The notes under the pieces were generated by a model. That model made no database searches, was not told the origin of the DNA, and saw only the letters and a list, made by a program, of their open reading frames with translations. A stretch of DNA of 29,027 nucleotides from a virus: the IMG/VR virus record IMGVR_UViG_3300033151_000426, positions 1 to 29,027 of that record, one strand, 5' to 3'. Below, one piece after another: positions 1 to 7,300 of this stretch (position 1 is the first letter of the stretch; the number at the start of each line of letters is the position of its first letter). Both the position numbers and the translations under genes were made by a program.

Positions 1-26
1 CTTATACGGATGACTCTCCGTTAAAT

Positions 27-102
27 TGGAGCAGGCAACAGGAATTGAACCTGCGACATTGTGATTGGAAATCACATACTCTACCTGCTGAGTTATACCT
101 GC
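27..102 (-). tRNA. tRNA-Gly(UCC) with encoded CCA
   Basis: On the minus strand a full cloverleaf can be folded. The acceptor stem is GCAGGTA/TGCCTGC (one G-U pair), the D stem ACTC/GAGT, the anticodon stem TGTGA/TCACA with loop TTTCCAA, and the T arm GCAGG-TTCAATT-CCTGT. The anticodon is UCC, which reads glycine GGA codons. The discriminator base T is followed by an encoded CCA. The 5' end lies one base after the stop codon of the small lipoprotein gene, so the tRNA is probably cut out of the late-operon transcript. An intact tRNA preceded by phage genes argues for a phage-carried tRNA and against an attachment-site remnant. Confidence 0.93.
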
Positions 103-103
103 G

Positions 104-274
104 TTAATCTTTCAGCACCTTGCCACCTGAAGAAGTACATTCTACATGGCTCAGCAATATAGTCTGTGATTTCTTCACGCAATTGACCGGCTCAGTGCTA
201 TCCACCGTTACCGTTTGAGTAATGCAAGCAGCAATGCCGAATGTTGCAATGAGTATAACCAGCAGCCATTTCAC
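104..274 (-). CDS. small predicted lipoprotein, 56 aa
   Basis: This short gene starts with GTG, overlapping the stop of the metallopeptidase gene as GTGA, and ends one base before the tRNA. The protein begins MKWLLVILIATFGIAACITQ: one lysine, a hydrophobic stretch, then IAAC, a good lipobox with Cys17 as lipidation site. The mature part is about 40 residues, polar, with two more cysteines (about 32 and 46) that could pair in the periplasm. It is predicted to be a secreted, membrane-anchored lipoprotein. Size and position at the end of a late operon would fit an Rz1-like outer spanin subunit, but it is not proline-rich and no inner-membrane partner is visible here. It could also work with the neighbouring lipoprotein metallopeptidase. 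I do not recognise a family. The gene call rests on the overlap, signal peptide and spacing. Confidence 0.72.
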   Translation of the reverse strand: MKWLLVILIATFGIAACITQTVTVDSTEPVNCVKKSQTILLSHVECTSSGGKVLKD

Positions 275-744
275 AAGTTAAATCCCCAGCTTGCCGCGTT
301 ATCTAACTGCACATCAATTGGTAAAGCCGCCGACTCGGCACGCCCATACGCATGGTCTTTAGTGTCCAATACCGCATGTGAACCTTCATGTAAAATCCAT
401 CCACTCGCGTTTTCCAATCGGGCAAGCGGCATGTTACAAAAGTGAATCTCGGGGTACGGGTAGTCTGCCCAGCCGTAAGTTGTGTTCACATCATAACTTC
501 TGCACAGCGAGTCAACAGTAAACATGTCGAGTTGGGCAAGCATCTGGTTTGCACCATCAACCCAGACCCCTTCCGCAGCGAGTAACCTGCGCTTGGCTTC
601 CGGCATCGCCTGAGCAATCAACGTCACGACCTGTTCTGTGGTTGCTCCTGCTGTTGACGCACCGGTGGCCGACCTACCCTGCATACATGCGAGGAAACCC
701 ATCACAACCAGTGCGATGAGCATCCAGCGTGTCGCGTTGATCAT
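271..744 (-). CDS. predicted lipoprotein zinc metallopeptidase, aspzincin (M35-like)
   Basis: From the ATG at 744 the protein has 157 residues. A GTG at 774 would add 10 residues, but these put acidic residues ahead of the signal peptide, so the ATG is preferred. Residues 1-20 look like a lipoprotein signal (Arg6, hydrophobic 8-19, FLAC with Cys20). The end of the domain carries HEGSH at 119-123 (HExxH zinc motif), then TKDHAYG at 128-134, matching the D-x-x-Y-G element in which Asp is the third zinc ligand of aspzincins and Tyr stabilises the transition state. PEIHFC at 98-103 and LDNAASWGF near the C terminus also fit M35/peptidyl-Lys endopeptidase conservation. The distance from the second His to Asp is only 7 residues. 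The domain is small, with Cys81 and Cys103 possibly bonded. Substrate is unknown. Likely site of action is the periplasm or outer membrane after lipidation. It is coupled to the small lipoprotein gene by a GTGA overlap. Confidence 0.75.
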   Translation of the reverse strand: MINATRWMLIALVVMGFLACMQGRSATGASTAGATTEQVVTLIAQAMPEAKRRLLAAEGVWVDGANQMLAQLDMFTVDSLCRSYDVNTTYGWADYPYPEIHFCNMPLARLENASGWILHEGSHAVLDTKDHAYGRAESAALPIDVQLDNAASWGFNL

Positions 745-757
745 TTCATCACGATGT

Positions 758-892
758 TTAATCGTCAGCACCACGATGGCTCAGAATTGAGATCGCAATC
801 TCAGCTTCTGGTTCCGGCTCGGGTGAAGTGTGCGACTCGAAAAAATCTTCGATAATCTCAGTAGACGGATCGCTCAGTATTGGTAGGCTCAT
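758..892 (-). CDS. small acidic protein, 44 aa, unknown function
   Basis: The ATG overlaps the stop of the preceding 159-residue gene as ATGA. The frame stays open for 44 codons to a TAA at 758-760, past the alternative GTG start of the metallopeptidase and 13 bases before its ATG. The peptide is strongly acidic, with a PEPEPEAE stretch in the middle (residues 24-31) and no membrane segment or cysteine. Nothing identifies its function. The ATGA overlap in a run of identically coupled genes is the main reason to believe it is translated. It could be a short structural or chaperone-like peptide, or a spacer ORF that keeps ribosomes moving to the lipoprotein genes. Confidence 0.55.
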   Translation of the reverse strand: MSLPILSDPSTEIIEDFFESHTSPEPEPEAEIAISILSHRGADD

Positions 893-1368
893 AACGGTAT
901 GCTCGTTGAAATTTGAAAGGCTACGGACTGACCATCGTTCGCTTCAAGGTAATCGTGAATAACTGAGTCAGGCGTTGTACCGGAACCACCGTTTATCTCA
1001 ATCCATAAGGTAGGCGATGGTGAGTCTGGGAAGTTGATGAACAGAGGTTCATCGCTGTGACTGCCGTAATCATCAAAGGTCACGTACACCGCATTCGATG
1101 TGCTTGCACGGACTTGCGATAAAGGTTCACCGCGATACGTTGCCGGAGATACATCGCCTGCCCCGTGGTTGAAACCATAACCCTGTTCAGGGATTTGGGC
1201 GACCAGCATTGTGAAATCTTCAGGGAGCGATATAGGTTCATCAAATATGCCACAATCAACCGATACACGGCTGGCGCACTTAATACCCTCATTCACGACA
1301 CCGTTCTCATCTTCAGGGGCAGTAAACCGACCACACCGAAGTTCTATTTTGGCTGTTGGGCAACCCAT
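889..1368 (-). CDS. tail/receptor-module protein paralogous to the N-terminus of the large fibre
   Basis: This is a 159-residue protein. Its first roughly 45 residues (MGC start, then KIELRCGRFTAPEDENGVVN) resemble the start of the 1161-residue fibre (MGC, VELTLKCGSIYVPPKFDDVN). Both genes directly follow a BppU-N-like gene, which suggests that a two-gene cassette was duplicated. The conserved N-terminal part may be the docking segment to the tail, with the remainder a short beta-rich head domain (for example an aromatic segment LWIEINGG near residue 120). It has five cysteines, no signal peptide and no membrane segment. The start overlaps the preceding stop as TGATG. The function is inferred from paralogy and context only. 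It could be a short alternative fibre or a capping protein. Confidence 0.7.
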   Translation of the reverse strand: MGCPTAKIELRCGRFTAPEDENGVVNEGIKCASRVSVDCGIFDEPISLPEDFTMLVAQIPEQGYGFNHGAGDVSPATYRGEPLSQVRASTSNAVYVTFDDYGSHSDEPLFINFPDSPSPTLWIEINGGSGTTPDSVIHDYLEANDGQSVAFQISTSIPL

Positions 1369-1706
1369 CAGGAACTAATCGTAATATCTTGCGATACCGT
1401 GATCTCTGAAATCTCAAGCGTAACGACACCACCGTTACCCGACACCGTGCGAACCCATTGGATATCGTAGAAATACTTACCAACGGGTAGCGTGTTCGGT
1501 ATTTGGATACGGTGTATGCCGACAACGCTATCGGCAGTTTTACTCAGCACGTCAGTCCGCTGGTACACGGCACTAGCGTCAACGTCTGTGCGATTTTGCT
1601 TTATGGTGAACGTAACCTTGTCGCCGGAAATATCGATAGGGGTAGCCACATCGAGCACCTCTACTCTGATGTAGTTATCGTCACCTCGGATTACTGAGAT
1701 ACTCAT
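1368..1706 (-). CDS. BppU-N-like small baseplate/tail protein (paralogue 3)
   Basis: A 112-residue protein with a pattern shared by three genes in this window: an RGDD motif near residue 8, a D-(I/V)-x-G-D-x-(V/L) turn, FTIK near residue 33, a variable middle, then G-x-Y-x-YDIQW near residue 82, and a final beta pair before DIT. This fits the N-terminal immunoglobulin-like domain of phage baseplate upper proteins (BppU_N type), which typically dock receptor-binding proteins on the tail tip. Here the domain stands alone and is followed by a separate gene for the presumed distal part. Its start overlaps the stop of the 131-residue gene as ATGA. The family assignment is from pattern recall, not a search, so the structural role is firmer than the exact family name. 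Confidence 0.72.
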   Translation of the reverse strand: MSISVIRGDDNYIRVEVLDVATPIDISGDKVTFTIKQNRTDVDASAVYQRTDVLSKTADSVVGIHRIQIPNTLPVGKYFYDIQWVRTVSGNGGVVTLEISEITVSQDITISS

Positions 1707-2098
1707 GTCGGAGTCCCTAATCGCTTAAACCATAAATCAAGATACTCGATATTGAACGTACCGCTTGATGACTCCTTCGATGCCTCGAACTCGATGGTCA
1801 TTGTGCCGCCGGTATGCGATTTGGGATACAGATAGACCAATGCTTGCGCGTCTGTTTTATCCTTCGGCTCTCGAATAAAAGTAGTCCACCCGCTCCCGTT
1901 GACCCTGAAGCGTAGCATTGCTGATTCGTTTGCCAGATCAAAGGTGTACGTCAAGGCCATGCCGATCTCATATACATCAGCCTCCCGCTCAGGCGTTACG
2001 AGGGTGGCGATGTTCTGCCAAGTAGCATCAACAACAACGATGGCTTGCGCTTTAACGTAATCGTAGGTGCTGTAATCAAAAAATCGTTTTACTGCCAT
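1703..2098 (-). CDS. putative beta-rich virion protein, 131 aa
   Basis: The ATG at 2098 is chosen over an upstream in-frame start at 2170 because AGAGGT lies 7 bases before it. The upstream start would also run into the control region of the adjacent plus-strand endonuclease. The protein is 131 residues, rich in aromatic residues and beta-type alternation (for example LRFRVNGSGWTTF, MTIEFEAS), with no cysteines, signal peptide or membrane segment. I do not recognise a family. It looks like a small jelly-roll or beta-sandwich virion component. It is the first gene of the run that ends at the tRNA and shares an ATGA overlap with the next one. It probably belongs to the receptor-binding module. 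Confidence 0.7.
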   Translation of the reverse strand: MAVKRFFDYSTYDYVKAQAIVVVDATWQNIATLVTPEREADVYEIGMALTYTFDLANESAMLRFRVNGSGWTTFIREPKDKTDAQALVYLYPKSHTGGTMTIEFEASKESSSGTFNIEYLDLWFKRLGTPT

Positions 2099-2133
2099 CA
2101 GTATGACCTCTGAGTATGTTAGTATTGACAGAC

Positions 2134-2154
2134 AGCGGTACTTGAAATACCGCT
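2134..2154. other. perfect 7-bp inverted repeat in the divergent gap before the first HNH gene
   Basis: AGCGGTA and TACCGCT are separated by CTTGAAA. The repeat lies between the minus-strand gene starting at 2098 and the plus-strand HNH gene starting at 2189. A TTGACA hexamer precedes it at 2125-2130, but no good -10 stands at 17 bases; the best (GAAATA) is at 13 bases. Neither strand has a T-run after the hairpin, so it is not a standard terminator. It could be an operator, an RNA stem in the HNH leader, or part of the old intergenic region cut by the endonuclease. Confidence 0.4.
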
Positions 2155-2188
2155 CCCCTAAACAATTCAACTAAAAGAGGTAGTCGAA

Positions 2189-2986
2189 ATGGCTGAAGCA
2201 GAGTATATCGTATTACACCCCCGCACGAAAGACTTGACAGGACAGCGGTTTGGTAAGTGGAGCGTACTAGGTGCAATGGGCAGAGACACGCACGGTAGAG
2301 TTATCTGGGAGTGTGTTTGTGACTGCGGAAACATTAAAAATGTTGCATCATCTAATTTAGTACAAGGATCATCACAGAGTTGCGGTTGCGTCACAATAAG
2401 TAGGATGACAACTCATGGTATGTGTAAAACGCCAGAACACACATCATGGAATAATATGATAGACAGGTGTCATAATGAAAACTCTCACGCGTACAAAGAC
2501 TATGGCGCAAGAGGTATCACTGTATGTGATACATGGCGAAGTTCATTTGAACAATTTTTCATTGACATGGGCAAGCGCCCTACAAAACTACACACCCTTG
2601 AACGAATAGACAATGAGCTTGGTTATTACCCTGAAAATTGTAGGTGGGCGACTCGCGCTGAACAAGCAAGAAACAAACGGAATAACGTACTATTCACGTT
2701 GAATGGAGAAACAAAATGCTTACGCGACTGGGAATATCACTTCGGAGCTAAGAAGGGTTCATTTTCGTCACGGCTCGCGCGCGGTTGGAGTATTGCTCGA
2801 ACAGTCACAACACCGCTTGCGCCGCATGAACGCCCACTAGAGTTAAACGGCGTGACGTTAAATTTGACGCAGTGGGCTAAAAAATTAGGCGTCACAAAGA
2901 GTTTTTTGTCAAACAGAATAAACCGAGGTTGGTCAGTAGAGCGCACACTGACAACACCTGTAAGGGTTTATGCCTCGGTTAAATAG
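2189..2986 (+). CDS. HNH homing endonuclease with two C-terminal DNA-binding repeats
   Basis: A free-standing phage HNH endonuclease of 265 residues, on the strand opposite to the structural genes. Residues 16-26 (LTGQRFGKWSV) and the cysteine-rich segment 42-67 (CVCDCGN ... SCGC) form the usual N-terminal zinc-binding part. A YGARGI element is at 105-110. The nuclease core is at 135-154, HTLERIDN followed by NCRWAT. The C terminus has two copies of a roughly 45-residue helix-turn-helix element, at about 167-209 and 216-257, each ending GWS-x-x-RT-x-TTP. The start has AGAGGT seven bases upstream. The 3' end overlaps the stop of the lectin-like fibre gene by 19 bases, tail to tail. Homing endonucleases of this type cut alleles lacking the insertion and spread by repair. 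The exact target is not visible. Confidence 0.93.
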   Translation: MAEAEYIVLHPRTKDLTGQRFGKWSVLGAMGRDTHGRVIWECVCDCGNIKNVASSNLVQGSSQSCGCVTISRMTTHGMCKTPEHTSWNNMIDRCHNENSHAYKDYGARGITVCDTWRSSFEQFFIDMGKRPTKLHTLERIDNELGYYPENCRWATRAEQARNKRNNVLFTLNGETKCLRDWEYHFGAKKGSFSSRLARGWSIARTVTTPLAPHERPLELNGVTLNLTQWAKKLGVTKSFLSNRINRGWSVERTLTTPVRVYASVK

Positions 2987-3669
2987 TTGCCGTCATCGTC
3001 AACGAGCAACTCACCCGCGTCAGTCGTCAAAAATAGGTCGGATTTCTTGTACTCACCCTCACCGATACTCAACGAGCGGTATCGACCGTTTTGATAGTTC
3101 GCAAGAGTCTGATCGCAACCTAGCTGGATCATAGCACTCGGTATGGGCGGAGGTGGAGCCGTTCCTGCAATGATCTCATCGATCTTGTCCTTACCGTTGT
3201 CGAACGACAGATTATAGCCTTGTAGCGCCCTGTATCCACCCTCGACATCCAGATTACCCGCCGGTAGTCCGGCAAACGGTTGATCAGCACCCCAAGCACC
3301 ATTGGCGTTAAGGTTTAGCTTGTTACCGGCTTGGTCGTACACCACACCGATCTTGTTCACGCCCTCGGGCATCGGGTGCGATACTTCGTTGACCCCATCG
3401 GTCGCGACAATCTCATAATCTGAGAAGTCCGTACCGTTGATGTGATCATCGACACGCGCCTTCTGATCAGCGAATAGCGGGATGTCATGCCGGTACAGGT
3501 TCGCCATGTTCGCGCCCAGCGCCATTTGCCCTGTGCCGAATGATTCGTTGTATGGCGTATCTGCTGACCAGACTCCTCCAACTGATATTGCCATCAGACC
3601 CGCAGTCTTATCGAAAGCGATGCCAACTTTGTTTATACCATCTGGCAATGGAAGACTTATTTTACCCAT
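2968..3669 (-). CDS. lectin-like tail fibre protein with two internal repeats
   Basis: A protein of 233 residues with GGAG about ten bases before the ATG. Two copies of a concanavalin-like strand pattern can be read: LPDGINKVGIAFDKTAG with GGVWSADTPY (residues 8-41), and MPEGVNKIGVVYDQAGNKL with GAWGADQPF (about 99-132). Each is followed by a G-x-(M/L)-x-(L/V)-(G/E) strand and a YR/YN segment. The pattern D-G-x-N-K-(I/V)-G is common in the carbohydrate-binding beta-sandwich (LamG-like) domains of tail fibres. A proline run (PPPPIP) at about 172-177 separates a C-terminal tail, which could be a trimerisation or capping segment. The gene lies between two HNH insertions. Its last codons overlap the end of the first HNH gene, so the C-terminal residues may have been altered by that insertion. 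The probable role is host recognition. Confidence 0.72.
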   Translation of the reverse strand: MGKISLPLPDGINKVGIAFDKTAGLMAISVGGVWSADTPYNESFGTGQMALGANMANLYRHDIPLFADQKARVDDHINGTDFSDYEIVATDGVNEVSHPMPEGVNKIGVVYDQAGNKLNLNANGAWGADQPFAGLPAGNLDVEGGYRALQGYNLSFDNGKDKIDEIIAGTAPPPPIPSAMIQLGCDQTLANYQNGRYRSLSIGEGEYKKSDLFLTTDAGELLVDDDGNYLTEA

Positions 3670-3769
3670 AATGTTAAACTCCGTATGTGGCTAGGGGATA
3701 CCCGAATCGTTGACCTCTGATCAGCTTGCCATAACTCTTCAATCGGAGCAAATATCTTCGGAGGATATT

Positions 3770-4357
3770 ATGAAAGCACACAACTTCATTAATCTTAGTG
3801 ATCAAACTTTTGGAAAGCTTACCGTAGTTCGTCAAGTAGATACAGGTAAATGGGATTGCTTGTGTGAGTGCGGAAACATGAAACAGGTGAGAGGTACACA
3901 TCTTAGAAATGGTGATACTAATTCTTGCGGATGTATCGTTAAAAAACATGGGATGAACAATTCCCCTGAAGCGCAAACCCTCAGAAACATGAAGTATCGA
4001 TGCAACAATAAAAACTCTCCAAACTTCCATCTTTACGGAGGGCGCGGTATCGCTGTTTGCGACAGATGGTCTGGTGATGACGGGCTTACCAATTTCATTG
4101 CCGACATGGGCGAGCGACCGTCCTCCAAGCACAGCATAGACAGGATTGATAATAACGGAAACTATGAGCCAGATAATTGTCGATGGGCTACGTTGCTGGA
4201 ACAGCAAAACAACCGGAGGAGCAATGTGATTCTTGAATACGAAGGCGAACGCAAGACGCTTATTGAATGGGCAAGGCTCTCCTCGGTATCGGTTGCCGCG
4301 TTCAAGAACAGAATCAGGCGAGGATGGACTATCGAAAGAGCGATGGAGCAACATTAA
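3770..4357 (+). CDS. HNH homing endonuclease with one C-terminal DNA-binding element
   Basis: The ATG at 3770 is preferred because GGAGG stands just upstream (GGAGGATATT then ATG). An in-frame start at 3710 has no such signal. The 195-residue protein has the same plan as the HNH protein at 2189: a zinc segment CLCECGN ... SCGC at 30-55, GGRGIAVC at 90-97, the nuclease core HSIDRIDN at 121-128, NCRWAT at 136-141, and NNR. The C terminus has a single helix-turn-helix element (about 155-192, ending RRGWTIERAM) where the other has two. Its TAA overlaps the stop codon of the large fibre gene on the other strand: the bases TTAA hold both stops. It is a separate allele of the same family, placed between the large fibre and the lectin-like fibre. 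Confidence 0.92.
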   Translation: MKAHNFINLSDQTFGKLTVVRQVDTGKWDCLCECGNMKQVRGTHLRNGDTNSCGCIVKKHGMNNSPEAQTLRNMKYRCNNKNSPNFHLYGGRGIAVCDRWSGDDGLTNFIADMGERPSSKHSIDRIDNNGNYEPDNCRWATLLEQQNNRRSNVILEYEGERKTLIEWARLSSVSVAAFKNRIRRGWTIERAMEQH

Positions 4358-7300
4358 ACGCCACCATCATCGAGTGTAAGTTGCCAACCACCTGCACCGT
4401 CAGATTCAATGTAAAGAAACGCCTCACCGCCTACCGATAACACATCCTCGTCAATGCCCTTATTCTCAAGCTCAAGGTAATAAGCCCCTTCGTCTGAGTG
4501 GTTGGTATCTTGGAGCGTGTTGGTGATTGCGGGGGTTGTTTTTATTGATCCAGAGGCTTGTGCCAAATTAATCATTGGCGGGATATGTCTAACTTCTTCA
4601 AGAGTCAGTCCCTCATGGCGCTGAATGTTCCCAATGATAAGCTCATCGCCAATTTCACACCGTGTGCCATTCAGAGTTTCAACTGAGTAATTATTATTAT
4701 TATCTTCTACCGGAAAATGGTTTTCAAAAACAATTACCGTCCACCCATTTTCAACCCATGTTTCCATTCTGGCAATAGACTTTAAATCCACCTCTCCAAT
4801 AGAGCCGTCGGCATTTATTTCTATTGAAGAACTGTACGTGCTACTTCCAGTTGTGCCGCCCCAAGAGTTTGACAGAAATTTAACGCTACCAACAGCCACA
4901 CCCGTTCGTTTAACCCAAATCTTACTTGTAACCAACAAGGAAGCGGAAACTGGTTTGTTTACGCTATATTGATTGACCTGACTTAAATCCGTCCACACAA
5001 GCTTAACCGCGCTTGACGGCTCGCCATCAAGCCCTTCAACAAACTGATCATGCTCAATACCGCCTGAGTATGACCAAGCGGATGAATGCAATAGACTACT
5101 GCTTCCAATATTACTCTCAGCCTCAACCTGACTAACCAGCATCGGGGCGGGATCAAGCAGAACGCCAGCCTCATCAAACGCGCTGACCACACCGCCACCC
5201 AACCACCGCCCACCGCTCCACACAGGCTTGTTAGCAGGGAAAGGGTGATAAAACCCATCGGTACACAAGGCGTAAATTTCATCGGCATGAGGCGTACTCA
5301 CATCGCCGTCACCGTAATTGCTAATCCCGACCATATGACCGGACTCGTAGTGCGGCACAAGGGCGCGGAGTGCTGGGGCTTGGTTATCCCGTATCTTCAG
5401 GAAATCGCCTAGAATATTACGCTCGTAGTTGTAGCGGTGTGCTTCCAGCGAGTAGGTGTACAGGCTACCGTTGTGATTAGCGGCATCGTAATCAAGCGGA
5501 ACATCGGAACGCGGGTTGCCGTCAGCGTCATAGCCGTTGGATACCGCGAACTCATCGAGCCACTCTGTGCTGCTGGCTTCGGTGACGATGCCTGTTGCTG
5601 GGTCAACGCTATTACCATTCTTGTTGGCAAGGGCAAGGTAGGCGGTAGCACCATCTGTTTTAATGTATTCGGATGGGGTGATCAGGTCTGGTCGGCCTGT
5701 GGCGTCCTCATACCATGCTCTGACTATTGCTATATACTTAGCGGTGTTTGTGGTTCGAGACCATACATACACTTTTGCATGCGCGTTAGACCTGTTTGCA
5801 GTTACTGCAAAAGAATATAGAGTTGGCGTAGCACCCAATAAAATAACATCCGCCCTCTTTACTGAAGTCCCGTCTCTCGTTTCAATCCTGACATCACCAT
5901 CGCCACTCAACTCTATTGACAATATTGATGATCTACTGGTGCCAATAGTTTGAGGAATATCCACCCTAACATAACCATCATCCGCTCCGAACAATATTAC
6001 GTTACCTACGTCTTTTGACGCATCACCACTCAATACCCAGTTAGAATTGCTCAAATCCTCACTCCACAACACCAAGTTCTCCACAAACCTAAACCAAGAA
6101 TACATCGGTCGATTGGGCAACCCGCCGCGTAACTGACCCGAAGAATCAAGGCTATACCCGATATCAGCATGTGGGGCATTCAACTCACCCACACCGGCAA
6201 CCATCTCTGTGTATGAGCCATCAACTTTGTTGAGCGCGATACTATCGAACACCAGCACTGGGTCGGAGTACTCAACGTCATTGACGAAGGCTCGCATCAA
6301 GCCGCCACCGATAGCTAGCACCAGAGCGTACTCAGTGCCGACAGTGACCACTAAAGTAGCCGCTACCGTCTCTGTACCGAAGGTGAAATTGATCGCACCA
6401 GAGGTTGCGTTGTAAGTGATACTGAACGCATCATTGTCCACGATCACGCCGGTCTTCAGGCTCATCGGAGTCCAGACTAATCTGATATGACCGTTGTCTG
6501 TGAAGTTGGACGGGAAAGGGTATTGGGCGTTTTCAGCAGATCGATCACCTGCAATATTGATATAGCTTGTCGCGGTATCGCTTTGCGTTACGTTCGCCGT
6601 CAACACCTCACCGGTCACCGTGATTGTCATCTGACCTGAGACAGCGCCAATCGTAATCGGGCTTCCCTCGGTCGCAGTACCAACGCTTGTACCGGACGCT
6701 GTTATGCTGCCGGAGCCGGTCATCTGCAATGTGTAGTTTTCAGTCAGCGTGGTGATGTCCTGAGTGGCCGGAGTATTCGGGTTCTGGAACAAGTTAGTTT
6801 CAGCACCCTCAACAGCCATCCCACCATGCCCCAGCGCCACACCGTCTGCCGAAATCACCTCAAACGTCACAGGGTCAACGGTGTTTCCGTTACTGGTCGC
6901 ATCGTACCGGACACCCAGCGCACCCGCGCCATAGTCAACAGTCGGGTCAACGTAATCGTATGGATTTGAATCGGATCGACCTGCGACATCCTCAGCCTGA
7001 ACATTTCTGACGTAGATCGTGATCGGTTTGCCAGCCTGATCGTTGGCTATCTGGACTCGCTGAACACCTTGCGCCACGCCACCATCGAAAGTCACTGCCT
7101 CGTTCTGCGGCGTGACAATCCTGCTCGGGGCAATCGATACAGCCTCGTTCTCGCCTTTGATAATGTATGTCGCGCCAAGCACACCGTTGACGGTGGTATC
7201 ATAATAGAGAGTAGCACCGTCACTCATCACTAACTCATACTCGCCATCACCGATGTCAGTGACAACAACCGTGCCGCCGGTAATCTGCCATTTAGTCAGG

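Noticed and set aside
1-26. Possible start of a second minus-strand tRNA after tRNA-Gly (GGAGAGTCATCC region, with a 5-bp ACGGA/TCCGT stem).
   Set aside because: Only about 20 bases are inside the window; no D stem or anticodon arm can be confirmed.
27-102. tRNA gene as a prophage attachment site.
   Set aside because: The whole tRNA including its 5' half lies directly behind a phage operon and no integrase or bacterial flank is visible.
2099-2170. Longer start for the 131-residue protein.
   Set aside because: No ribosome-binding site there; AGAGGT is correctly placed before the ATG at 2098.
3674-4354. 226-codon minus-strand ORF.
   Set aside because: It is antisense to the HNH gene at 3770, whose conserved motifs and ribosome-binding site are clear.
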